A stretch of DNA of 49,147 nt, from IMG/VR virus record IMGVR_UViG_3300021364_000033, positions 1-49,147 of that record; one strand, given 5' to 3'. Positions 10,295 to 18,868 of this stretch are shown here, in pieces. The position numbers were made by a program, and so were the translations under genes. Every line of letters begins with the position of its first letter. The stretch's first letter is position 1. Source of the stretch: a virus. The notes below the pieces were generated by a model. That model did not search any database. It was not told the origin of the DNA and was given only the letters and a program-made list of their open reading frames with translations.

Positions 10295-11695
10295 ATGGCG
10301 TTAAATCCATTCTTTCTCCATGGTTCTTCTGGAGAGCAAAATTTAGTTCAAGATTTAGTAAACGAACAACTTAAAATGTTCGGAGTGGAAGTATATTATC
10401 TCCCAAGAGTCTTTCAAAATGAAAAAACTGTCATGGAGGAAGTGTCTCGGTCTGAGTTTACCGCAGCGATTCCTCTTGAAGCATATGTAGATACATATGA
10501 AGGATTTAGTGGTGCAGGAACTTTATTGTCTAAGTTTGGTGTACAAGAAGTTGATGATTTAACCATTATTATCTCAAAAGAGAGATATGAATCTGTTGTT
10601 CAACAACAGGCAGCGTTAATTGATAGAACAAAACTCACATCTAGACCAAAAGAAGGAGATCTCATATATTTTCCACTTGGTGATAGATTATTTGAAATTA
10701 AGTATGTTGAGCATGAAAAACCCTTCTGGCAATTACAGAAGAATTATGTTTATGAGCTTAGATTAGAACTCTTTGCATACAATGACGAGGAGATTGATAC
10801 TGGAGTCTCTGAGATTGATGATAATGTAATTGATGCTGGTTACATTCAAACTTTCAATATGGTTGGTGTTGGATCTACAGCAACTGCAATTACAACCTTG
10901 AATGATGGTGTTGTAAGAAGAATACTTGTAAACAGAAGAGGGTCTGGATACACTAGCACACCAAGAGTTGCCATAAGTTCTGCACCGACATCTGGTAGAA
11001 CTGCTGTTGGTATTGCCTCAATGATTGGTGGCATTATTGATCTTTGTGATACAAGTCCAGATAATCTCAGAGTACAGAAAGTTACCCTTGCAGATCCTGG
11101 ATTTGGATATACATCTGTTCCTAGAGTTACCTTCCATGGTGGAGAGGGATCTGGTGCTTATGCAACTGCTCAAATAGCAGATGCTGCCATTGGTATTGTA
11201 ACTATTACTAGTGGTGGTAGTGGGTATATCAGTATTCCAACTGTCACTGTTGTTGCACCTGGAATTGCAAGTACTACAATTGACGCCAAGATTACGGCAA
11301 GACTCTCTGGTCTAGGAACAATCACAGAACTTGTGATTGAAGATGCGGGTGGATACTATGAAGGAGTACCAGAAATTGTAATTTCTGGACCACAAAATAC
11401 CGTTGGATATGGTACATATCTAACGAATGAAGATGTAGTTGGTTCTGCAAGTAGTGCAACTGGACGAGTCAATTCTTGGAATGCTGTGACTCAGGTTCTC
11501 AAGTTAAAGGATATTGTTGGAGAGTTCCAGAGTGGAGAATCTATTATAGGCCAAGCAAGCGGTGCTGCTTACGCAAATATTAACCTAAATACATTTAACG
11601 TTCCTGAAGATGGTTACGCGCAGAACGTCACCATTGAACAGGAAGCAGACGCGATTCTTGACTTTAGTGAATCTAACCCATTTGGCAGTCCATAG
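10295..11695 (+). CDS. gp14: Neck protein gp14, enlarged by GxGY repeats
   Basis: 466 residues against 256 in T4. The N-terminal 170 residues (FFLHGSSGEQNLVQDLVNEQ, GVEVYYLPR, FWQLQKNYVYELRLELFAYN) are the conserved gp14 neck domain. The extra length is an insertion at about 195-430 made of several imperfect repeats with the core G-x-GYxSxPxV (near residues 215, 268, 308 and a weaker one near 351). The repeats probably form small surface-exposed beta domains. The C-terminus (DAILDFSESNPFGSP) returns to family-like sequence. gp14 forms the neck with gp13, to which the tail and whiskers attach. Position between gp13 and gp15 agrees. Confidence 0.88.
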   Translation: MALNPFFLHGSSGEQNLVQDLVNEQLKMFGVEVYYLPRVFQNEKTVMEEVSRSEFTAAIPLEAYVDTYEGFSGAGTLLSKFGVQEVDDLTIIISKERYESVVQQQAALIDRTKLTSRPKEGDLIYFPLGDRLFEIKYVEHEKPFWQLQKNYVYELRLELFAYNDEEIDTGVSEIDDNVIDAGYIQTFNMVGVGSTATAITTLNDGVVRRILVNRRGSGYTSTPRVAISSAPTSGRTAVGIASMIGGIIDLCDTSPDNLRVQKVTLADPGFGYTSVPRVTFHGGEGSGAYATAQIADAAIGIVTITSGGSGYISIPTVTVVAPGIASTTIDAKITARLSGLGTITELVIEDAGGYYEGVPEIVISGPQNTVGYGTYLTNEDVVGSASSATGRVNSWNAVTQVLKLKDIVGEFQSGESIIGQASGAAYANINLNTFNVPEDGYAQNVTIEQEADAILDFSESNPFGSP

Positions 11696-11705
11696 GAGAT
11701 AAACC

Positions 11706-12680
11706 ATGTTTGATCATTTTTATCACCAGATTTTTAGAAAGACGGTGATTGCATTTGGAACCCTCTTCAATGGTATTGAGATTAATAGGGATGGTGATGA
11801 GATCATCAAAGTTCCTCTTGCCTATGGACCTACTCAAAAATTCTTGGCAAGGCTTGAACAGCAACCTGATCTGAATAAACCCATTCAGATTAGTCTCCCA
11901 AGAATGTCATTTGAATTCACTGGAGTATCTTACGATAATAGTCGTAAGTTAGCGACTACACAAGCATATGCTGTAGCACCTAGAACAGATAAAACAGATA
12001 TTAAAAAAATGTTCTTCCCTGTGCCATACAATATGGCATTTGAGTTGAATATTATGACACTTTTAAATGATGATGCTCTGCAAATTGTAGAGCAAATTTT
12101 ACCATACTTCCAACCAAACTTCAATCTTACAATTGATTTGATTGAGTCTATTGGTGAAAAGAGAGATATTCCAATCACATTAGAAAGTGTATCCTTCCAA
12201 GATAATTATGAAGGAGATTACACATCGAGAAGAGTACTATTATATACGTTAAAATTTACAGCAAAAACTTTCTTGTTTGGACCAGTACCAGACAGCAGCA
12301 AAGATATCATCAACAGAGTTTCCATTGGTTTGGGTGCTGGAGATCCAAGTCCAGAAGCAACAAGATCTATTATATACAAAACTCCCGTTGCAACAAAAGC
12401 ATACAATGGAAACGTTATTACTAATCTTGCAGAGGACCTCTCTGATTCCAGTACCTTAGTTAAGATTAATGACGATCAAAACATTCCAGTAAGATCTTAT
12501 ATCACTATTGATGATGAGACAATGTATGTTAAGAAAAAAGATGGTGGTGAGTTAACTGTTACTCGTGGAATGTATCGAACTACTGCATCTGAACACGTTG
12601 AAGGTGCTGGTGTTCTCTTAATTACCAGTGCTGATAATGATTCTGTTCAAGCAGGTGATGACTTTGGATTTAGTGGGTAA
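11706..12680 (+). CDS. gp15: Tail sheath stabilizer / completion protein gp15
   Basis: 324 residues; T4 gp15 has 272. QIVEQILPYFQPNFN is nearly identical to T4 QIVEQILPYFQPHFN, and the start (MFDHFYHQIFRKTVIAFGTL) matches the T4 pattern MFGYFYNSSFRRY. gp15 forms the hexameric terminator ring at the top of the tail, closing the sheath and tube and docking to the neck. The C-terminal 80 residues (PVRSYITIDDETMYVKKKDG, VTRGMYRT) are an added beta domain resembling one in the giant tail protein (YVIIDEEIISYTGVE). An AGGAG Shine-Dalgarno precedes the ATG. Confidence 0.92.
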   Translation: MFDHFYHQIFRKTVIAFGTLFNGIEINRDGDEIIKVPLAYGPTQKFLARLEQQPDLNKPIQISLPRMSFEFTGVSYDNSRKLATTQAYAVAPRTDKTDIKKMFFPVPYNMAFELNIMTLLNDDALQIVEQILPYFQPNFNLTIDLIESIGEKRDIPITLESVSFQDNYEGDYTSRRVLLYTLKFTAKTFLFGPVPDSSKDIINRVSIGLGAGDPSPEATRSIIYKTPVATKAYNGNVITNLAEDLSDSSTLVKINDDQNIPVRSYITIDDETMYVKKKDGGELTVTRGMYRTTASEHVEGAGVLLITSADNDSVQAGDDFGFSG

Positions 12681-12685
12681 TTGAC

Positions 12686-13108
12686 ATGAATGATAAATTT
12701 AAGGATCTTAACGATACATTTGATGTGGAGGCAGAGATTGTAAAACCAGAGAAGGAGAAGAAGGAGATAACAAGACCTTCAGAATCTGAAGATGTAACTA
12801 AGGATTATGAATACACGAGAGGTAACCTCTATTCCATCATTGAGAAGGGACAAGAGGCGTTGGATACTGCGTTGGAACTCGCCCAAGACAGTGGGCAAGC
12901 AAGACAATTTGAAGTCGTCGGACAGTTAATTAAAAATGTTGCAGATGCGACTGACAAATTACTTGATCTTCAGAAGAAGTTGAAGGACTTAGACGCCGAC
13001 GAAAAAGGCCCTACAAACGTAACCAACAATGCAATGTTCTTTGGATCTACTGCAGAGTTATCAAAGATGCTTAAGCAGCAAGCTAAAAATCTAAACGAAG
13101 ATAAATAG
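12686..13108 (+). CDS. gp16: Terminase small subunit gp16
   Basis: 140 residues (T4 gp16: 164). The central helical core, from NLYSIIEKGQEALDTALELA through QARQFEVVGQLIKNVADATD to the LLDLQKKLKDLD helix, is the conserved coiled-coil oligomerisation domain of T4-like small terminases. These recognise the viral DNA and regulate the packaging ATPase gp17. The charged N-terminus (about 1-40) is probably flexible. Its stop codon overlaps a late promoter (ATAAATAG) serving the downstream cluster. Unlike in T4, gene 17 is not adjacent: six genes intervene. Confidence 0.88.
   Translation: MNDKFKDLNDTFDVEAEIVKPEKEKKEITRPSESEDVTKDYEYTRGNLYSIIEKGQEALDTALELAQDSGQARQFEVVGQLIKNVADATDKLLDLQKKLKDLDADEKGPTNVTNNAMFFGSTAELSKMLKQQAKNLNEDK
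13101..13108 (+). promoter_or_regulatory. T4-type late promoter
   Basis: ATAAATAG, close to the T4/cyanophage late consensus TATAAATA/NATAAATA used by gp55-RNA polymerase. It overlaps the gene 16 stop codon and ends 20 nt before the ATG at 13129. The same spacing recurs at other late genes here. Confidence 0.7.
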
Positions 13109-13128
13109 AAAAAAAGTGTTTTCTAGAG

Positions 13129-14175
13129 ATGCCTAGTTTTGAAATCAACCCTAAAGCGAAGAAGGGTTCCGAGAGAGATAAGAAACTCCAGAATAGAGCA
13201 GACGCTGGCGGTGTTGAAGGAAGAACTGCTGCAAAGATGTTGCAAAAGAAAGGTAAAGGACCTTCCCTCCCTGGACGCACCCAAGACATGAAAAAAGTGT
13301 CTGAAGAAGAAGTCGTACCTGGTATCAAACTTGTTGATATTATCCTCGGTGAAGAGAAGTGTGGTAAGGGAATGTACTACTGCTACACTGATAAGAAGTG
13401 CAAGAAGATTCCTGAGGGTTTGAAGATGACTGCACGTTTTGGTGGTGGTGGTCATGATCCTGAAGAAGTTGGAATTGACAAACCCGTAGAAGGTGGCAAT
13501 GGAGGCAATGGTGGTGGAACCACTGAATCAGTCTCCATTGAAGATGCTTTTGGTAATAAGTTTATGGAAGTAGTTGACCTCATCAAACCAGAAGACATTG
13601 TTGAGAAGTGTTGGAAGGGTTATACCCAAAAAGGCATGAAAAAGAAAGGTAATAAGGTTGTTCCGAATTGCGTTCCTGCAGAGGAAGTTCAGGTTGATGA
13701 AGCAGTAAGACTTCAAGCAGAATATGGCAATCTCTTAGCAGTTGTTGTCATGTGGAGAGGTAGATCTCTAATGATCAAAATGTTCTTCCCTCAGGCATCC
13801 ATGCCTAAGAGAGAAGATGTTCAAAGAGAAATTGAAAAAGTCTATCCTGGTGGTAAGGTAACCCACTTCCATAGAACTGATCTTCCAAGTGACTATTCTC
13901 CCCATAATGCTCCTATTGTAAGAGTACAAAAGGAAGAGGCATGTCCTAAGTGTGCTGGAAAGTGTGGTAAAGGTTGTGAATGTAATTGCCACAAGGTTGA
14001 TGAAGCAGCAGGTGAGAAAGATGCTTGCTATAAAAAAGTAAAATCTCGTTATAGCGTATGGCCAAGTGCCTATGCATCAGGAGCACTATCTAAGTGTCGC
14101 AAAGTTGGTGCTAAAAATTGGGGAAATAAAACTAAAAAAGAACAGTTTGAGGGGGAAGACCGCCTGGGAAAGTAG
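13129..14175 (+). CDS. Conserved cyanophage protein with Cys-rich segment; candidate internal head protein
   Basis: 348 residues, no known function. Visible parts: a basic N-terminus (NPKAKKGSERDKK); a segment with CGKGMYYCYTDKKCKKIPEG near 81-100; a Gly-rich linker near 120-135; a CWKGYTQKGMKKKGNKVVPN unit near 162-181; a domain near 205-255 (VVMWRGRSLMIKMFF then YPGGKVTHFHRT) resembling one in the gene at 15214; a cysteine cluster CPKCAGKCGKGCECNCH near 266-282 that could bind zinc; and a C-terminal motif (SRYSVWPSAYASGALSKCRK) that I recall from many marine phages. A late promoter lies just upstream, so it is a late product, perhaps packaged with the DNA. The function is inference. Confidence 0.6.
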   Translation: MPSFEINPKAKKGSERDKKLQNRADAGGVEGRTAAKMLQKKGKGPSLPGRTQDMKKVSEEEVVPGIKLVDIILGEEKCGKGMYYCYTDKKCKKIPEGLKMTARFGGGGHDPEEVGIDKPVEGGNGGNGGGTTESVSIEDAFGNKFMEVVDLIKPEDIVEKCWKGYTQKGMKKKGNKVVPNCVPAEEVQVDEAVRLQAEYGNLLAVVVMWRGRSLMIKMFFPQASMPKREDVQREIEKVYPGGKVTHFHRTDLPSDYSPHNAPIVRVQKEEACPKCAGKCGKGCECNCHKVDEAAGEKDACYKKVKSRYSVWPSAYASGALSKCRKVGAKNWGNKTKKEQFEGEDRLGK

Positions 14176-14204
14176 AAGAAAAACTGAATATTAAGAAGGC
14201 AGAC

Positions 14205-14762
14205 ATGGGAAAAGTCATTGACGACTTCTATGACTCTGATGCACCTCAGTTCAAAGGCAAGTCCAAAGAGAAGCGTCGTCAGATGGCAATCGCTGCTAAG
14301 TTGCAGGCAGACGAAGAAAAAGATCATGAAGTGTCTATGGCACAAGCACAACTTGATAAATCTTCAGAGAATATTAAAAAGTTAAAAAAGAAGTTAGGTA
14401 AAAAGGAAAAAAATATTCCTGCTTGGGTTCAAGCAAAGATTACTGACACCGAACACAATACAGATGCAGCGTCTGGTTATGTAAATAAAGAAGATTGGCA
14501 AAAAGTCAATCGTAAAGATAAAACCGATGGATTAAGTCAGAAGGCAGTCAATGCTTATCGTAAAGAGAACCCAGGTTCCAAACTGAAGACTGCTGTTACT
14601 AAGAAACCTTCTCAACTTAAGAAGGGATCCAAAGATGCTAAGCGTAGATCTTCATTCTGCTCCAGGATGAAGGGTATGAAGAAGAGACTGACATCTGCAA
14701 AAACTGCAAGAGATCCAGACTCCAGAATCAATAAAGCACTTCGTCGTTGGAATTGCAACTGA
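14205..14762 (+). CDS. Lysine-rich conserved protein (possibly DUF6321)
   Basis: 185 residues, strongly basic. The C-terminal half contains GLSQKAVNAYRKENPGSKLK followed by AVTKKPSQLKKGSKDAKRR and ends in INKALRRWNC. This domain is widespread in T4-like cyanophages and some other large viruses; I believe it is DUF6321, from memory only. The N-terminal half (KGKSKEKRRQMAIAAK, LKKKLGKKEKN) is probably helical. Such a Lys/Arg-rich protein made late is a plausible DNA-binding passenger in the head. It follows the 348-residue gene by 29 nt and overlaps the start of the next gene. AGAAGGCAG upstream of the ATG may serve as ribosome site. Confidence 0.6.
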   Translation: MGKVIDDFYDSDAPQFKGKSKEKRRQMAIAAKLQADEEKDHEVSMAQAQLDKSSENIKKLKKKLGKKEKNIPAWVQAKITDTEHNTDAASGYVNKEDWQKVNRKDKTDGLSQKAVNAYRKENPGSKLKTAVTKKPSQLKKGSKDAKRRSSFCSRMKGMKKRLTSAKTARDPDSRINKALRRWNCN

Positions 14763-15217
14763 TGAAAACCTTTAAACAGTTTATTTCAGAAGCAAGTGAG
14801 GGTGGTTCTCCATATAGAGAATACAAACCCAAACCTCAACCAAAATCCTCTCAACCTCCAGAGGGATTTGATGCTTTTAGAAAAAAATACTTGAAGAAAA
14901 AAGGTGATGAAAAAGTCGAAGAGGGGCGCAAAAGTGGTGATTATTCTTTGCGTGACTGGTTTAGCAAGAGTCGCTCTTCTGATGGCACCCCTGGTTGGGT
15001 TCAATTGGGTGGTAAATACGCAGGAAAGCCCTGTGCAAAACAACCAGGACAAAAAACCAAACCAAAGTGTGGTTCTTCAAAAATGAAACGCAACCTCTCT
15101 AAAAAAGAAGAGGAGAGTGCATTTAGAAGGAAGAACAAAAAAGACAAAAATCCAAATCGTAAAGGTAAACCAATTAACGTTGCTACTGAAGTTAAAAAGA
15201 AGAGGAAGAAAAAATGA
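14762..15217 (+). CDS. Candidate internal head protein with capsid-targeting N-terminus
   Basis: 151 residues when started at ATG 14762, which overlaps the upstream stop; a start at 14747 in the same frame would lie inside the previous gene. The N-terminus MKTFKQFISEA is almost the same as the capsid-targeting sequence of T4 internal proteins (for example MKTYQEFIAEA) and includes an I-S-E/A site fitting the gp21 protease rule (L/I)-x-E. The body has KSGDYSLRDWFSKSRSSDGT then PGWVQLGGKYAGKPC and KQPGQKTKPKCGSSKMKRNL, a domain also known from other large viruses (DUF5872, from memory). The protein is very basic. Prediction: packaged in the capsid, trimmed by gp21, and possibly injected with the DNA. 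Confidence 0.6.
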   Translation: MKTFKQFISEASEGGSPYREYKPKPQPKSSQPPEGFDAFRKKYLKKKGDEKVEEGRKSGDYSLRDWFSKSRSSDGTPGWVQLGGKYAGKPCAKQPGQKTKPKCGSSKMKRNLSKKEEESAFRRKNKKDKNPNRKGKPINVATEVKKKRKKK

Positions 15218-15642
15218 AATCATTCCAAGAATTTATGGGCGAAGAGTCCAACTTCAAACAACGAGATAAAGTAATGAAGAAGCATGGTGCTCGTTTGAGG
15301 AGTCTTGCTAGACAACTTCATAAGGGAGATACAAAAGGTGATGTTAATGAAAACGTAAATATATCTGGTAATGTCAATGGTAATATATACGTAAATTCTC
15401 AACAAGAACAACCACAAGAAGTTGGTGAGAATTATGTTGCTGACGTAATGTGGAAAGGAAGTCTGTATAGACTTGAGATGGTTACTAAAACAGGTTTACC
15501 ATCAAAAAGAGAATTGGGTGAGCAACTCCAGCAAGAATATCCAGGAGCTATTGTACATAACATTTATCCAGTAGAAGAAAAGAATTTTAATATCAAAAAT
15601 GCAAGGAGATATCACCCATCAAAGTTAGAATGGATTGACTAA
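15214..15642 (+). CDS. Second candidate internal head protein
   Basis: 142 residues; its ATG overlaps the previous stop as ATGA, so the two are translationally coupled. The N-terminus MKSFQEFMGEES again resembles a T4 capsid-targeting peptide, with a possible M-G-E cleavage point instead of L/I-x-E. It is followed by a basic stretch (KHGARLRSLARQLHK) and an Asn-rich segment (VNENVNISGNVNGNIYVNS). The C-terminal 70 residues (DVMWKGSLYRLEMVTKTGLP then EYPGAIVHNIYPVE) look like a copy of a domain in the 348-residue protein at 13129. Function unknown; grouping with head-packaged proteins is inference. Confidence 0.55.
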   Translation: MKSFQEFMGEESNFKQRDKVMKKHGARLRSLARQLHKGDTKGDVNENVNISGNVNGNIYVNSQQEQPQEVGENYVADVMWKGSLYRLEMVTKTGLPSKRELGEQLQQEYPGAIVHNIYPVEEKNFNIKNARRYHPSKLEWID

Positions 15643-15644
15643 TT

Positions 15645-16919
15645 ATGGCACAGTGGAATAAGAATACACAAGACTTCTTGAATCAAGAAAGAAGTCTCTT
15701 TGAGGTTTATAATATCGCAGATCACTGGGGAAACCAAACAGACTGGAGACCTCAGTTTTCCGACAATAACAGACTAAAGGTTGCTCCCTTCCAAACAGTT
15801 TTCTTCAATACTTTCCAGTATGGTAAGGAGACTGATGTTTGGGATGAGAGTGTAGTTGGTGTTGGAACTGCTACTCATAGTGCCTCTTCCAGTAATGTGG
15901 TTATGGAAGTTGGTTCCACTGCTGGTAGTAAGGTTGTCAGGCAGACTAAACAGGTAATGAGATACATTCCTGGTAGACCAGCAACTCTCACATTTGCAAT
16001 TCGTCTAGAGGCACCACAAGTCGGTATTCGCAGAAGATTTGGATTGTTTGATGAAAATGATGGTGCTTACTTTGAGGATGATGGTGGCACATATTCTTAT
16101 GTAATTCGCAGCAGTACATCTGGTATTACTACAGAAAGAAGAGTAACCAGAGAAGATTGGAATGGTGAGAAGTTTGATGGTAACGGATACACTGGTGTAA
16201 CTGCAGATCCAACCAAACAACAGATGATTTCCATTAACTATGAATGGTATGGTGCAGGTGGTGTAAAATTTAATTGGTTAATGAAAAATGAGACTATTGT
16301 TAGTCATGAATTTGAGAACTCCAATGTCAATGATTTAGTTTGGTGTAGAAGTCCATTCCTCCCAATTCGTTGTGAGATTGAGAATGTAACTGGTGTTGCT
16401 GGAACTCATTATCTTTATCAGGGTTCTAACTCTCTGATCCAAGAAGGTGAACCAGAAAAACTTGGTACTTTGTTGAGTGTCTCAAATGACATCACTGGAA
16501 CAACGATGCCTCTCGCAAACACTTTCTATCCAATCATCAGTTTGCGTCTTAAAACAGATCAACTTCAGGCAGTTATGTTACTGAGATCTCTACAGGCAGT
16601 AACGAACGATAACACGAATGTCTATTGGAGACTTTACGAGAACTCAACTTTGACTGGTGCGAGTTGGACAGATCATCCAGATCCAAACTCCTTTATGCAA
16701 TATGATACTACAGCAACTGCACTCACTGGAGGAACATCACTCCTCTCAGGATTTACGATTGCTGGTGGTGCCTCTTTGGTTGATGTTGATGATAAAGCAG
16801 CATTGCAACTTGGAAGATCTGGTATTGGTACAATCAGCGATACTTACACTCTTGCTTGTGCATCTCCTAATGTCAACAAAGCAGCACTTGCAGTATTGAA
16901 TTGGATTGAACAAAGGTAA
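15645..16919 (+). CDS. Putative virion structural protein between genes 16 and 17
   Basis: 424 residues, beta-rich and low in charge, without cysteine-rich or catalytic motifs. Start: MAQWNKNTQDFLNQERSLFE. Internal stretches such as RYIPGRPATLTFAIRLEAPQ and YEWYGAGGVKFNWLMKNETI have the alternating pattern of a jelly-roll or lectin-like sandwich. The length and the location in the late structural cluster fit a capsid- or neck-associated decoration or fibre protein, of a type found in cyanomyovirus structural regions. I do not recognise a T4 counterpart. It ends just before a late promoter. Confidence 0.5.
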   Translation: MAQWNKNTQDFLNQERSLFEVYNIADHWGNQTDWRPQFSDNNRLKVAPFQTVFFNTFQYGKETDVWDESVVGVGTATHSASSSNVVMEVGSTAGSKVVRQTKQVMRYIPGRPATLTFAIRLEAPQVGIRRRFGLFDENDGAYFEDDGGTYSYVIRSSTSGITTERRVTREDWNGEKFDGNGYTGVTADPTKQQMISINYEWYGAGGVKFNWLMKNETIVSHEFENSNVNDLVWCRSPFLPIRCEIENVTGVAGTHYLYQGSNSLIQEGEPEKLGTLLSVSNDITGTTMPLANTFYPIISLRLKTDQLQAVMLLRSLQAVTNDNTNVYWRLYENSTLTGASWTDHPDPNSFMQYDTTATALTGGTSLLSGFTIAGGASLVDVDDKAALQLGRSGIGTISDTYTLACASPNVNKAALAVLNWIEQR

Positions 16920-16926
16920 TAAATAG
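16919..16926 (+). promoter_or_regulatory. T4-type late promoter
   Basis: ATAAATAG overlapping the end of the 424-residue structural gene, ending 18 nt before ATG 16945. It probably drives the small gene at 16945 and terminase gene 17. Confidence 0.65.
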
Positions 16927-16944
16927 AAAAAAGATTTTGTAAAA

Positions 16945-17214
16945 ATGTCCATCAAAATAAAAACTGGTATTACTACAGTTGGAACTGCTGGAACTGACTT
17001 TGATGGTCAGACAGAAATTACCTTTTTCCAAGTCAGTGCATCTGGATTAACCTCAACTACTGTTATTAGAACTGATTCTTTAGGAACTGAAATTGGTAGA
17101 TATTATGTCAATGCAGTATCCGAATCAAAAGAAGTGACTCTTAGAAAAGAACCAACGGATTTATTTAAAACTGCATCTGGAACAATCGAAGGTGTAGGTA
17201 TCGCAATTTATTGA
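16945..17214 (+). CDS. Small hypothetical protein before gp17
   Basis: 89 residues (MSIKIKTGITTVGTAGTDFD), rich in Thr, Gly and Val with alternating hydrophobic residues, so probably a small beta protein. There are no cysteines, signal peptide or membrane segments. It has its own late promoter at 16919 and precedes gene 17 by 7 nt, which suggests a late virion-related role. I do not recognise the family. Confidence 0.5.
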   Translation: MSIKIKTGITTVGTAGTDFDGQTEITFFQVSASGLTSTTVIRTDSLGTEIGRYYVNAVSESKEVTLRKEPTDLFKTASGTIEGVGIAIY

Positions 17215-17221
17215 GTAATTC

Positions 17222-18868
17222 ATGGCTGTTGATCATTATCTTGGTAATCCGCTTCTAAAAAAAGCAAATACGACTCAAGAATTTACAGAAGAACAAGTTC
17301 TTGAGTTTGCAAAGTGTATTGATGATCCAGTCTACTTTGCAATGAACTATATCCAGATTGTTACTCTGGACTATGGTTTGCAGAATTTTAGACCATACGA
17401 ATTCCAAAAGGTTATGTTGGATAGATTCCACCATAACCGATTTAACATATGCAAACTACCGCGACAGTCTGGTAAGTCAACTATTGTTGTGTCTTACCTT
17501 CTGCACTATGCAATCTTCAACGACAACGTAAATATTGCAATCCTTGCTAACAAGGCGTCTACTGCTAAAGACCTGTTAGATAGATTGCAAACTGCATATG
17601 AAAATTTACCTCGCTGGTTACAGCAGGGTGTTTTGACCTGGAACAAAGCATCTCTTGAATTAGAGAATGGGTCAAAGATTATTGCTGCGTCTACATCTGC
17701 GTCTGCAGTTCGTGGTGGATCTTACAACATCATCTTCCTGGACGAATTTGCGTTCGTTGCAAACCATATTGCTGATCAGTTCTTCAGTTCAGTATATCCT
17801 ACAATTTCATCTGGTAAGAACACTAAAGTTATTATCGTGAGCACGCCTCACGGTATGAATCACTTCTATAAGTTATGGCATGATGCTGAGCGCCAAAAAA
17901 ATGAATATATTCCAACTGAAGTTCACTGGAGTGATGTACCTGGAAGGGATGATGAATGGAAACGCCAAACAATTGCAAACACTTCTGAACAGCAGTTCAA
18001 AGTTGAGTTTGAATGCGAATTCCTTGGATCCGTTGATACACTGATTGCTCCAAGCAAACTAAGAACGATGGTTTATGAACAACCATCAATCACACATCAG
18101 GGTTTGGATGTATTCACTGATGTACAACCTGATCATAATTATGTAATTACAGTTGACGTTGCAAGGGGAGTTGGAGGAGACTATTCCGCCTTTACTGTTA
18201 TCGATATAACAACATTCCCACACCAATTGGTATGCAAATATAGGAACAATGAAATCAAACCAATGCTGTTCCCCAGCATTATCAAAGAAGTAGCAGATAA
18301 TTATAACAAAGCATTTGTATTATGTGAAGTTAATGATGTTGGTGACCAAGTTGCCGCTATCCTAAACTTTGACCTAGAATATGAAAATGTTCTGATGTGT
18401 TCTATGAGGGGTAGAGCAGGTCAAATTGTTGGACAAGGATTCTCTGGCAAGAAGACACAATTGGGTGTCAAAATGTCAAAAACTGTCAAGAAGGTTGGGT
18501 GCTTGAACCTTAAGACTTTAATTGAAGAAGATAAATTAATCTTCAAAGACTATGATGTAATTGCTGAACTTACAACATTTATTCAGAAGCATAATTCATT
18601 TGAAGCAGAAGATGGATGTAATGATGACTTGGCGATGTGTCTAGTTATCTATGCTTGGTTAGTTGCACAAGACTACTTTAAAGAATTAACAGATCAAGAC
18701 GTTCGTAAAAAACTTTACGAGGAACAGAAGAATCAAATTGAGCAGGATATGGCACCATTTGGATTTATGGATGATGGATTGGGGGATACATCATTTGTAG
18801 ATAGTGATGGTGATAGATGGCATACTGATGAATATGGTGATATGTCATACATGTGGGATTATAGATAA
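17222..18868 (+). CDS. gp17: Terminase large subunit gp17
   Basis: 548 residues. ATPase motor plus headful nuclease that pumps DNA into the prohead through the portal. Walker A LPRQSGKST at 79-87 and Walker B IFLDEFAF at 171-178 with the catalytic Glu following the Asp; IIVSTPHGMNHFY is the coupling motif. The C-terminal RNase H-like nuclease shows VDVARGVGGDYSAFTVID near 310 (first acidic residue), CEVNDVGDQ near 383 (second) and DDLAMCLVIYAW near 465 (third). All catalytic residues appear intact. The length is slightly below T4 (610). The stop overlaps the next ATG by 1 nt. Confidence 0.96.
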   Translation: MAVDHYLGNPLLKKANTTQEFTEEQVLEFAKCIDDPVYFAMNYIQIVTLDYGLQNFRPYEFQKVMLDRFHHNRFNICKLPRQSGKSTIVVSYLLHYAIFNDNVNIAILANKASTAKDLLDRLQTAYENLPRWLQQGVLTWNKASLELENGSKIIAASTSASAVRGGSYNIIFLDEFAFVANHIADQFFSSVYPTISSGKNTKVIIVSTPHGMNHFYKLWHDAERQKNEYIPTEVHWSDVPGRDDEWKRQTIANTSEQQFKVEFECEFLGSVDTLIAPSKLRTMVYEQPSITHQGLDVFTDVQPDHNYVITVDVARGVGGDYSAFTVIDITTFPHQLVCKYRNNEIKPMLFPSIIKEVADNYNKAFVLCEVNDVGDQVAAILNFDLEYENVLMCSMRGRAGQIVGQGFSGKKTQLGVKMSKTVKKVGCLNLKTLIEEDKLIFKDYDVIAELTTFIQKHNSFEAEDGCNDDLAMCLVIYAWLVAQDYFKELTDQDVRKKLYEEQKNQIEQDMAPFGFMDDGLGDTSFVDSDGDRWHTDEYGDMSYMWDYR

